The position numbers and the translations under genes were made by a program. Under the pieces are notes generated by a model. It had not been told where the DNA came from and did no database searches. It was given only the letters and a program-made list of their open reading frames with translations. Shown one piece after another: positions 53,166 through 64,000 of a DNA stretch of 64,000 nt (positions are counted from its first letter, which is position 1; each line of letters opens with the position of its first letter). Source of the DNA: Phorcus lineatus (lineage: Eukaryota > Mollusca > Gastropoda > Trochida > Trochidae); the NCBI GenBank assembly GCA_921293015.1, contig OV121082.1, positions 20,191,748 through 20,255,747 of the forward strand, given 5' to 3'.

Positions 53166-56010
53166 CGGAACAAAAATTCAAAAAGGATCTTAGGTTGCAT
53201 TTTTCGTCATGTTTATAAAGTTCAAATACATAAAAGCTATTCAGAACTCTTTTCTTGAACACTTTAAGAATATGGCTTCAATTCTGTAAGAATTCATACA
53301 AACCAATAGATACCCATACCTGATCCGAAACATCGAATTTATCTTGAAGAAAACAGCACCAAAGCCTAAGGTTGTGAGCTTAGGAGAGATGGCCATTGCA
53401 CTCGTTTTTTTGGACAAAACGTTTTCTTCCTAGCCAAGCTATGAACAATTCATATCATCGTTACAAAGCCTATTTTTCAATAAATCATTTCATATCTATA
53501 GGATACTGTTAACATTTACAGTGAAAGGCTCTGTCATTCCTGTTGATTTGATTGACAAGAAATAATGTCTTACTTTCATTCGACAATTTAATCTATTCTT
53601 AATCTTGATTGGAAACATTCTAATCTTGTGATGACATATTCCTGAAAAAGGAAAAACTGTTTGCGTTTCAATTTCAATTCATTATATATGCCTACAAGTG
53701 CATTATTGTGTTTAACATACACAATCTGATTCTTTCTTTTCTTCAGACGTTTTTGTCGACCAAAAAATGTAAAATTTTTCCTTTAAACATTATAAACGAA
53801 AAGACCAAACGAATATTTTTATCCTTCAGGCTTTACTATCGTTTTATCGCTTTATTATCTTCATAAACTTCAAAGTTTCAATTTTGCCTCATTCCCTTTT
53901 GTTTTATCTGGAAGTCATCTCAATAGAGTCAATCATTACCTTTTAATCTCATACAAGCCTGTCATGCAGTTGATAATATGATGAATTGAGAAGATATGCA
54001 AACTTCATTAAAGTGGATATAACAACAAATAAGACACATAATTCCTTGATGTCAGGTAAAATCCCGCAAATCATTGCCTTGAAATAATATCATGCGTGCT
54101 TGATGTTACATTTGCAAAAGTGTCAACATATTGTGTATCAAAAGTATCATAAACCTTCATTAAAATGAATGAAACTGAAAACTCACATAGAAATAAAGGA
54201 ACAAATAAGAAGAATGTTATTTCTTTCAGCTTCACACCCGATAATTAAGCTGTATTATGTTAAAACAATTCATGCTTTGTGTTTGATTTAGTCATATAAT
54301 CTTAATTTGTTTCATTAAAGTATTTCGCTCTTCGCATCTTCACTTGCCTTGAGTTATTTGTGTATCAAAGTCTTCTCAAATCTTCGATTAACACTTGATT
54401 TACACTTCCAGCCCCAGCGTCAACACGTATTTAAAGATTAGATATCGTATTTAAAGATTAAGCCGTGAGGGTATATTTGTGTTTTCTAGCATTCCATAAG
54501 GTTCACAAATTCTTTTTATAACCCTTGTGTGAAAATTAGTTTCTGTAAAGTTCCCCAAAAGACTGAAACAAAGAATAGGTTAAGAAAGAATTCTTATTAA
54601 ACTGTACACGTGGACAGATGATTAAACTTTATATTTGGGAAACGATTGAACTTTAAAGATCTAAATGTGAAGAAAACCGTTCTTCAGTAGAAACATGTGC
54701 GACGATTACTTAATTCTTTGTTGTTTCTATTTTGTTAAGTAAAACAGTTTGCATTATTCAATTCACAGAGAGATAAGCAACACAGAAGATGATACGAGAA
54801 ATTAGTTTACAATATATAGATTAGATACATAATGAATAGTAATCAAGAGGTAGACATAAATCTATTCAATCACTATTCGATGAAGTTACTAAAGCTGTTT
54901 TCAATTAGGAGAATATAGTATCAAATTCATAAATGGCGACTACATGATCAAATTGAAAACTTACCCGACGTAATTTTACATTTAACTTTTTCTGTTGATG
55001 AGATGCAATTTAATAGAATCAACCAGACTGGACAACAGCGTCACGTCAAGACGTGAGACAGCAAGGAATGGTTTGCCTCAGATGTGTAAATATGGAGTGT
55101 CCCGTTGAATACAAACATCTGACTTCTCAAGATCTTCATAAATGTTAATCATAGAAAAGGAAAACCAAATGCTATAAACATATTCGTAATTAAATGGCTA
55201 AGCTCGTTTTTGCACCCTCAAATATTCTGGCAAATAATGACATTCCTCATTGACCAGCCTTGTGAGTTTATAAGAGGCAATGTTTGTATATTACATTTTA
55301 TAACGTGCAATACTTACCAAAGCCTGCATAGTGCATTCTTTATGTTTCTAGATGCTGCTTTTTTAATCAATACGAACGGTTTTTAAGCACTATTTTGTCA
55401 TAACGTTATATTTCAAATGGTGATGCTATATGCATCATTTTCCATAACTCAAATAATCTAAAGGAGCTCACACTAAAATGGCGGCATGCAGTTCTTGTTT
55501 GATAAGCGACTATGGATAATCGGGTTGAGTAATGACATATCTTACCCTCATGAGAAAGTACATTTTACATAAACTATTGGGAAACAATGGGAAAACTATG
55601 AACAAAGAATTAAAATAAGTGCTACAGTGAATGTGTAAGAACTATTGAATTAAGATTTTGGTTATAAGGTTAGATAACAGCAAAACCAATGTGAGTGATA
55701 ACATCAATATCCAGACAACATTTGTACAGCCTTCCATTGTCATGACTTCGCTGATAAAATCATCATCTCTCTATGACACATCATGTGAACTAGAAACTCG
55801 TTTCTTTAAAAGGAAAATAGAACATTATTTATTTATTTCATTTAAATCCTTACTCATTGGAACACAACCACTTGTGAAAGGATGCAATACTCAACTGTTA
55901 CATGGTGATGGTCAATCATAACACATTAAAACAAAAAGAATAAAATTATTTTATGGCGTAAAATACATTTTACTGAATTATATTTGTATTATGTTACCCC
56001 GAAAGATACA
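53166..56010. other. AT-rich, no gene; diverged copies of neighbouring blocks
   Basis: 53,960-54,380 loosely resembles 59,880-60,260 ('gtggatataac', 'caaataaga', 'gccttgagttatt'), and 54,900-55,090 resembles 61,860-62,080 ('gttgatgagatgcaattta', 'tgcctca.at.tg'). No exon recognised; the frame at 55658-55921 is unsupported. Confidence 0.4.
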
Positions 56011-56480
56011 TTAAAGTGACACAGCGTATGTTTCAAAATTTTCAAAGATGCTTAAGTTAAAAAAACAAAAAATACCATGTTTGCTTCTCAAGGTTCAACC
56101 ATGTCATAACTGTAATGACAAAATCATTATATTTACTTGTTTTCAGTAATTATCAACATATGGCAACATACATTTTACGAGTAGAAATCAAACATCTCAT
56201 TTGCTTGTATACTACTTATGTGATATGCTTAACACTACCATACCGTATGTCGTTGTGTCTGCGGTAGATAAGTTTCCGAAATTACGTTTTAGTCATTGGT
56301 GCGCGCCACTGTTCCGGTTTTCGATAACTAAACAGAACGCTAAGCTGTTTATCTCACTATACCTAACTGATAAGGATTAAAATGGTAATTTTCATATACA
56401 ACCAGTAGTTCTCGACGTTATAACACCATTTTTAAAGATTGACATATTTGATCCAAACAACATACTCTGTGTCCCTTTAA
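56011..56480. mobile_element. TTAA-flanked MITE, copy 2
   Basis: Starts ttaaagtgacacagcgtatg and ends catactctgtgtccctttaa. Length (470 bp) matches copy 1 (468 bp). Shared interior motifs are 'atatgcttaacacta.cata', 'gataagtttccgaaatta' and 'ccggttttcgat'. Confidence 0.88.
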
Positions 56481-57245
56481 GTGACAAAAGGCGCAAAGCA
56501 ATATTACGCAACACGTGCATTAACCTAGTTATATATTGTTCGAAGGGCACAGATTCATACGCTTGATGACCTAAATCTTATCTATCAACCAGTACCAAAG
56601 AGTGAGATTAAAACTGTTTTCATTGATATTCAACATCAGGAAACTAAACTGAACTTAATATGCAGATATGTTTTTTAACAGTAAGATGAAAGATTTCTGT
56701 ACCATTAATTGGAACTATAGCTTTTCTGTTATATGTTGACTGGAAAACCTTATTTAATTGATATGTGTTTGTAATTCACTCTTTGACCTTGTATTTTTAA
56801 TTTATCTATCAACATGGTATCTGAAATTATATTCATTGAATTTGCGATACTTTCTGTCTTTCGATACAACTACATGTACATGTGTGTATATTTTCCCTAA
56901 TGATGTGACGTCTACTTCAATTAACGTCTCACAAATTCTTAATATATACAGGGGAATCCGTTGTTTACAAGAGGTTCGCAAGTTACAAATGATTTAATGA
57001 TAGAAGTTACCTCGAAACCACGTACAGATACGACTCGATCCTCGTAATTACTCTAGATGTTGTATCAAATGACAACACGTTTCTACTAACGCAAGGATCA
57101 TTTTGTGGTTGATGTTAACAGGTTTCTGATATAATTACACACCAACTTGTCCATGTCCTCATTTTAGTCCAATCTGAAAGATAAATATAATTGTTAAAGT
57201 TCTTTAACTTGCTCGATTTTTAAAGTTTGTTGTCCAAAAAGCGTG
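56481..57245. other. AT-rich, no recognised gene
   Basis: No feature supported; the frame at 56758-56997 has no known relative. Confidence 0.4.
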
Positions 57246-57530
57246 TTAAAGAGGGTGGGATATTAGTATGTACTGAAGCAGTCGGTGGCCGAGTGTAGTG
57301 TCTACTGATGGCGTCACCGTAAAGAACCATTTGCGCAGATGTAAAACACGCAAGTAATGGTCTTCAGCAGGAGTCGTGTCCCGGGGTCTGCCACTCCTCG
57401 GTTTGTCCACTGTTCTGCATGTCTGCCGATAACTTGTCATCAACCTTGAAATGGTTAGTCGGCTACAGTTGACAATTTAGGCAACGTGGTCATGGGTCGC
57501 GCCGAGCTGGATTATTCAAAGGGCCCGCTC
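57246..57530 (-). pseudogene. Tc1/mariner transposase fragment (N-terminal)
   Basis: Read on the minus strand: 'NCSRLTISRLMTSYRQT' (second helix-turn-helix of the paired-like DNA-binding domain), then 'CRTVDKPRSGRPRDTTPAED' (the conserved GRPR AT-hook-like linker) and 'HYLRVLHLRKWFFTVTPSV'. The DDE catalytic region is missing and the frame ends at 57246. A short fossil of a Tc1-like element. Confidence 0.82.
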
Positions 57531-60500
57531 TCTTTGTTTTTGTGATAATCTGGGCATGGTCGCTGACGTTTCTGTTGAAAATTTTCATGTGCTTTTATAC
57601 TTCAGATACCGCACGTGTGTTAGTTTGCATGTGATGGGAAAAATACTGATTAAATGCAATTTCTCATTATTTTCCATCTCAAAATGCACGCTTTTTACGT
57701 TGCGTTTTTGCGAATTTATTTTGTTCGAATACATTGGAAAATTCTGAGGTCAAAGACGTAAAATATTTATCTAAAGTTTGGTATCGTTGTAATGTTTGCC
57801 GAGAAATTGCACTTTTTGGGGGTAAAATATGACCCAAGGTTGTAACTTCACATTTTTGTATGGGACAAAAAGCACGTGTCCAGAAAAGTCTTTTGGAATA
57901 TATTAAGTGTCAATTATGTTCTATTCTACACATTAATGATAGTAAGTTAGTTAGACTAATACTTGATAATGAAAACATGTGTTGAATATGGATATAGAAT
58001 TCTTTTTATTTTATACTTCTGCCATGCAAAGGCTAGCCTCTGTAATTGACAATGGGATATAAATTACCAATACGGTTTGAAATATTTCTTTTGTGCACTT
58101 TGTGATATGAAAAAAAAGAATGATAGATGTGCCTTTTTAAGGGAAACATTGTATTGAATGCATGTGTATCAATTGAAATTAAGAAGAACAAAATCTTCAA
58201 GCATTATTCTTGAATAAGATATTTGATTACATTCTGAGGACTAAAATGTTGATAATAATTTGTTGTAAGTTACAGACGCATATCAGTATTTCAGTATCAA
58301 GTTAATTCACGTGGCACATAACGTGTTGTGACCTGTTTATGTGTGATACATGATTGTCCACTTCAAATATAAGATACATATATAACAACATTTGTCATAA
58401 AGTCGTAAATTGTGTATTTGAATACCAGATTTTCTTAGATACAAATGTGTCATTAAACCTCTAGACATTTGTGAAGAGAAGATGCAAGACTCTGAACTGA
58501 TTTGGCTTTGACTTCATTTGCAATGAATTTGTGATGATAAAAGTGAAATCATGACACACACCTTCTGTAATTATTTTCTATGCATAATTTAACCGTTTAA
58601 TGTATTGTAAGTTTGTACAATAATAAATCAGTAAACTGTTGATAAAAATAAGTATGTTCTTAAAATTTTCAGAGGTTAATGGTTATGAAGGGAGTGACAT
58701 CATGCTGCCCGCGCCCGTCTGAACATATATACAGATTATCAATGTAGTTGACGATGTCATTTTTGAATATATTTTTCCATTTCAAAAACTTACATTTACT
58801 TCGTTAGTTCGTTCTTTTAATTAAAAATTCTCTGAGTAAGTGTCTTAATGTTAAATGTAGAATTATGTTTCCTTAAAAGGTAAATAAGGCGCCATCTTCC
58901 CATGACTCTTGTTTAAACATAAATATCCGGAATTCTCTTGCCTGCATGGGTAAGAACATGAATAATTCCTGTATTTCTTTATGTTATTCCTTATATCTAG
59001 ATGTCTATATCTTTAATTTGTCTATTGATGGATATATAACCTTTTCAGTGGATCGATGGAATTACTAAATACCCTGAACCCCGAAATTAGTTCAAAAATT
59101 GACCGAGGAAAGACATCAATGCTTGTGAAGACCCGTATTTTCATACTTCAGCATTTATATAACTTGATGATTTAATTTCGGTCTGCCTCTGCCTCTGCCT
59201 TTTTGAGTTTAAGATTGTAATTTTGTTTCTAGAATGTATAAAATCTGTCTAAAAAGGACATTTCATTCTTTTTTTAGGGCGAATCATATTATTTGTTATT
59301 CATGTATCTATAGCTATTAAAATCAGTTATGGAAATAATACAACAAATTTCGGAAATGATTTGGACTGATTTTGAATGAAGTGATTATGTATCTTCAATA
59401 TGAGACTAGTAACACCATAACTGTATTTTTATAAGTTAAATATGTGAATCATTCGGAGTACCGGATGTGATTTTATGTGTTCATAATATCATTGTTTTTC
59501 ACAGATCTAACTTTCATACTCAGTGTTCTGTTGTTTAGATACAGATTTATGTTAAACTTAGTAATTACTAGCTGTTTTACAGACCGTTAACCTTGAATGT
59601 TGTATCAAAAAGGTATATACATGTTTTTATGTTATCGCTATGCCTTTAAATATCCCGTGTACCTTATTCATATTGTTCATATAAAGTTTTCATTTTACAT
59701 TAACAACATTTAAAAAATGATTAAATATTCATAACGTCTGATCGTATACATTGTAGTGTGTCAATTGAAATAAATTTTGACTGAAAAGAATGTGCAATAT
59801 TTCAACAAATTTGAAAGGCTTAATTGCGTAAAAATCGTTGGTTTGAAGATAAAGACAACTTTGACATGCCATTATACACTTGATAAATACTAAAGTACGC
59901 GACATTCATTTAAATGGATATAACAGTGAATCTTGAATCTGGTAAATCGTGAACATCATTTCTTCGAAACATGACATTTGTACCAAATGATATATGATCA
60001 TCGCCTTTAGATATTGATATCTCTACTTGAAATGATACTTCACATCACATCAACATTAAACTCTATATGAAAGAAAATTTGAAATCACAAAACTAAACGG
60101 CAAACAGAAATAAGATTGTTACCTATCTATTCAAGCTTGGGTTACAATTTAAACAGTTTTATCTTAAAAAGATCATAATTAACTCCTATTGATGTTGTAA
60201 CCGAATGGTAATCTCCTTCATTACGGAACACATCTGCATCAGCCTTGAGTTATTAGTTACTTGACCTTCGTGCTTTATTTTCTCTTTCATACTTTATCGT
60301 TTCTCTTTCAAGTTCCTAAAAGTGGTTGGTTTAAACTTTTTCAAAAAGAGCCTTTAGGCGACGAGGATTTTCAGAGATATGAATAATTATATTTGAGAAA
60401 AATTATTGAGGAGTTTAAATCGCGCTACATGTCTTTTACATTATCATGCGTAGTAAGTTCACGGTACAAAGAAAAGACAAAATCAAGTTATAACATTCAG

Positions 60501-60756
60501 AATAGCCTTGGCAGATAACTATGTCTAGTAAGAAAGAAGTTCTGTAGCAATTTCCTATGTAACCTGGTGTTATAGTATGGTGTTAACTTTGATAATGCCT
60601 AGTTTTCATAAAACACCTCTTCTTGAAACTTTGATTAAAACATAATTTGTAATTATAGTCTTGGCGTGAACAAATACTCTACGTGTATGGTTAGACGAAG
60701 TCTTGCAGCTAGTATAGAGGTCTTATTATCAGTTCATAACTTCTGTTCACAAAGCC
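57531..60756. other. AT-rich, no gene; further copy of the old repeated unit
   Basis: 57,930-58,360 corresponds to 40,420-40,870, and 60,110-60,330 to 43,100-43,300 and 46,345-46,540 ('gttacct.tctatt', 'tgatgttgtaa', 'tctctttcaagtt'). No open frame is conserved. Confidence 0.45.
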
Positions 60757-61109
60757 TTAAAGAGCCACTCCGTGAACATCTAAAAACAGCCTTATAAATG
60801 CACTGAGGTGTAGATATCACGTCCAATATACATGGATACTAGTTTTATAACCTAACAAACACTATCAACTCCTAACTGCCCTCCTGGCCGTTTTAGATAA
60901 GTTTCCTAAAGTACGTTTGATTTTTTGACGCGTGCCACTGTCCGGTTTTCGATCATAATTACAATGTTCTCTCTCCTTATTGTTACTGTAAAAAACCAAT
61001 AAGATTTAAAATGTGTCTTTTTGGTAACAGTCAGTACATCGCGATCAAATGACACCATTGATTAAGTTTGGCATATATGATTCCAACAACTCACGGAGTG
61101 GCTCTTTAA
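60757..61109. mobile_element. TTAA-flanked MITE, copy 3 (shorter variant)
   Basis: Termini ttaaagagccactccgtga and tcacggagtggctctttaa are perfect inverse over 19 bp including TTAA. The interior shares 'gataagtttcctaaagtacg' and 'cactgtccggttttcgat' with copies 1 and 2, but the terminal sequence differs, so it is a subfamily. Confidence 0.9.
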
Positions 61110-64000
61110 GAGATAGTCAGTTCGACGTAAGACTACTGAGGAGATGGAAAAAGATAAAAATGAATACGGATTAATTTGGAAACATACTCAAGCAGTAAAA
61201 CTTTTGCTTGTAATATAAATCAACTCCAGTAGACTAACCGAATTCCTGGAACACTTCGAATCCACTTAGTGAATTTCAAATTTCTTATTGACGGATAAAA
61301 TAATTTCTTTTGATTTCATGGTTATATCATACATGTACTATTCTAATTGATTAATAACATACAAATAATATTCATTATATAAATTCTCATTAAATTTTAA
61401 TTCTTCAATATCGCGTTCTTTCGTGAAATAGTTCTTGGAATAGTTAAGTAGTTCTGTGTATTCATTATTGTTTTAATTTGCAGTTATCAGAAGGAATCAA
61501 ATATACTTTAATTTTATCATATGTAATATATTAGAATAATGTTTTAAGGATTCAATTGATATGTATAGAAAATGAAATACTTAAGAGTTTACATTTACGA
61601 AGAACTTTGTTCAAAATGAAATATCTGCTTGGTAAAGTTCATGTTATTTTTCTGATTTTGTAAACACCATATCTTTATCTTAATTATGTTGTATAGTTTA
61701 TCATTAATATCATATCACAAATTTTACCCTAACATTTAAACATAGTCAATGTATACACAACACATTTACAGTTCGATATTTCAACCAATCATAATCTGAA
61801 TCAGTACTACATGAACTAACTCCTAATCAAAATCTTTTTCTAGAAGGAAATAGGTTTAGTTCATGCTTCAATAATTCAAAATCAATTTCAGAATTGATAC
61901 GTGGAATTGTTTAAAAAAATCGTACTTAGTCGTGTTGACAAGATGCAATTAATAATATCGACTTCACTAGATATGATTGCCTCATCAAAGGGCCTAAGTT
62001 AACAGAATCTGTTTCAAGAAGTTCAGACATCAAAGAAAGGCTTGCCTCACATTTGCAAAACAATCTCCATAGTAATTACCGGATGTAAAGGAAGTGTCTC
62101 GTTGCATGCAGAGATCCAACGGGAAAAATGAACTTGCTGCCTTACAAATTGCAAGATTAACAGAAAATGTTTTAAGAGGAAAATTACGAAAAGGCAATGT
62201 CATTTGGATATTGTGCTGGATATACCGCAAATTCATGTTTATTCAAATTTTGTTCTCATTCTCCTGTCATTACTATCTTAAATTGAATCCAAAAGTTTAC
62301 CTCCACTCTCACGAAGATTTCTCATTTATATTTCAAATTATAATTTTAGAAAATTACTTGAGCCTTATTAGTTTGAGATACCTATACGACATTTCGAATA
62401 CTTTCGAAGACATTTTTCAAATCATACAACTAATGTTTGCCATAAAAGTCCCCATTGTCTAAACACACGTGGTGAACTGAAGCGCTGAAAATAAACACAG
62501 TCAATTCTTATAGTAAAAATCCTCCATCATTTGAAATTTGGATAAGAAGAGTAGTGTTTTAACAAATAATTTCTTACGAAATATTATATATTCATATATT
62601 ATATATATTCTTATTATATATTCGATATCAACGAAAACACTTTTTTCTTTAAAATGCAATCTGAATATTTTAGCATATAATGAACTATTCGATTATAATT
62701 ATATAAACAGTAGAAAAACCTCACAAAAGCGATAGAAAATCTAATATGTCAGTCAAAGTGACGCTAACCTGTTCATATTTACTTACATTAAAACACGAAG
62801 CCTTGGAATTCTAGATGTAGGTAAGACCCTTGTCGCCCTCTTCATTAAAAACATTGAAATGGATGTCTTTTTTGATTTGGTCCTAACTGATTCAAAATCA
62901 TGTTGTAACAAGAAGGTCACCATGATCGGTGTAAACAGAAACACGAATGTCAGTTGTTATGTGTACAATATATACATGTAAGTACCATTTATGCGATTAG
63001 GTGCTTTATGTGGTTTATTTTGGTAGTCCACACTACATTTCAATATACCAACTTCTTCTTGTTTGGGAGAAATTATACCAATGTTATGTTATACTTTAAA
63101 TGCAGACTTCTTCATGCTGACCATGTATGAGAAGGATACGTGTATAATGTCAATGCTGATTCCTGACTTTGGCAAAAATCATTTACATATGTACAATATC
63201 TTGTGTTTTCTGAATACCTTAAAAAACCTCCCCATGAAATGTATAACACCCGTAAAGTTCCAAATAACAACTCTGATTTTGTCTGATCATTGTCAAAAAA
63301 CATTCTACAGTAAAGGTTTATTTTCAAATGAAGAGTATCTTCATGTTGATAATGTAAGATGTTGAGTGAAGTGTTTTGTATATTGTCAATGCAGTTTCCA
63401 GAGGTTGGTTAATCAATATATTTGTGGACATTAAGAGAGTCTTTTTTCTTTAGTGGCATTGTTACAACGAATGTAAATAACTGGCAAATAATGAAATTCA
63501 TGAAAGCTGTAAATTTAAGTCGAACGCGAAATTTAGTTTTCCATTATTCTAGAATTATATTATACTTATTACTATATGAAATGAACAACTTTTCCATCAA
63601 CGAAAGGATTACCACTGTATGGCAACAAGTATATGACACGGTATGATATAGATTAAATGTAATCATTTTTATGTTGAAAATTTAAAAGAAAAACTTTTTG
63701 TCTAATTGGTTTTCATCAGAACTAGCTAATACGTCGCTCACAATGCCTATCTTTCCGTCGTTTACCCCCATTCTTTCGATCCTTTTTCTCCCTGATCTGT
63801 CCACGCATTTTTGGATGATTTCATCCATTTTTCAAATCTTTAAAAATGTTGAAATCACGTTAAACAACACACTCTCTATAAATAAAACACATGAGCCTGA
63901 GAGAATTTCTTACGTTTATCATCACTGTTATATAAATTTAGACTTGTAAACGACTATGAAATGCTGTTTTCCTAAGCTTTTTACCTGAGAATGACCTTAA
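61110..64000. other. AT-rich DNA with short unclassified frames
   Basis: The longest frames (62094-62462, 122 codons; 63063-63365, 100 codons; 63422-63646; 63698-63949) show no domain I recognise, are rich in Phe/Ile/Leu/Asn as expected of AT-rich chance frames, and overlap frames on the other strand. Any of them could be an exon of a gene continuing past 64000; there is no positive evidence. Confidence 0.35.

Noticed and set aside
62094-62462. 122-codon plus-strand frame considered as a membrane-protein exon
   Set aside because: Hydrophobicity follows from AT-rich codons (Phe, Ile, Leu, Tyr, Asn); no paralogue, splice context or family signature was found.

Overview
The window is AT-rich animal nuclear DNA, most likely from a mollusc and possibly a bivalve. 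The signs are long introns with GT-AG boundaries, several tRNA-headed SINEs whose tails carry a 'gcggcgttaaac' motif that I associate with molluscan repeats, non-LTR retrotransposon remnants, a Penelope-like GIY-YIG fragment, fold-back elements and many minisatellites. The organism call is an inference; no rRNA, mitochondrial or species-diagnostic gene is present. Nothing looks prokaryotic.

The only convincing host genes are two tandem paralogues on the minus strand. Each is rebuilt from three exons with matching phases (1-1): gene 1 (11894 to 6607, 209 aa) and gene 2 (27853 to 16221, 210 aa). Each predicts a small, cysteine-rich, probably secreted protein: an N-terminal hydrophobic leader with a four-cysteine PAN/Apple-like module, a six-cysteine EB/EGF-like module, and a six-cysteine PAN/Apple-like module. 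Exons 1 and 2 are exactly 235 and 123 nt in both genes, and all 16 module cysteines are at the same positions. Introns of gene 2 are filled by mobile DNA, including a DNA transposon of about 5 kb with long diverged inverted repeats and a two-part transposase reading frame (18.7-21.4 kb), and two kinds of SINE.

Region by region: 1.4-2.2 kb, 32-bp minisatellite with a 96-bp higher-order phase; 3.5-6.2 kb, LINE 3' remnant and MITEs; 6.6-11.9 kb, PAN-EB-PAN gene 1, with a 41-bp minisatellite and a hairpin-rich repeat in its first intron; 12-16 kb, small repeats; 16.2-27.9 kb, PAN-EB-PAN gene 2; 28-31 kb, an old LINE split by a SINE with a 14-bp target duplication; 31.0-31.9 kb, a decayed DUF3504/Crypton-type tyrosine-recombinase pseudogene; 33-36.6 kb, degraded SINEs and a roughly 1 kb duplication; 37-40.3 kb, palindromes and a fold-back element built from two head-to-head 63-bp minisatellite arrays; 41.0-47.4 kb, a tandem duplication of roughly 3.1 kb whose second copy received a Penelope-like GIY-YIG element and a (CT)n tract; 49.6-53.2 kb, a 5'-truncated L1/Tx1-like LINE with a 1113-codon open frame; 53-64 kb, mostly unannotated repeat-rich DNA with TTAA-flanked MITEs and a Tc1/mariner fragment. 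No complete autonomous mobile element is visible.
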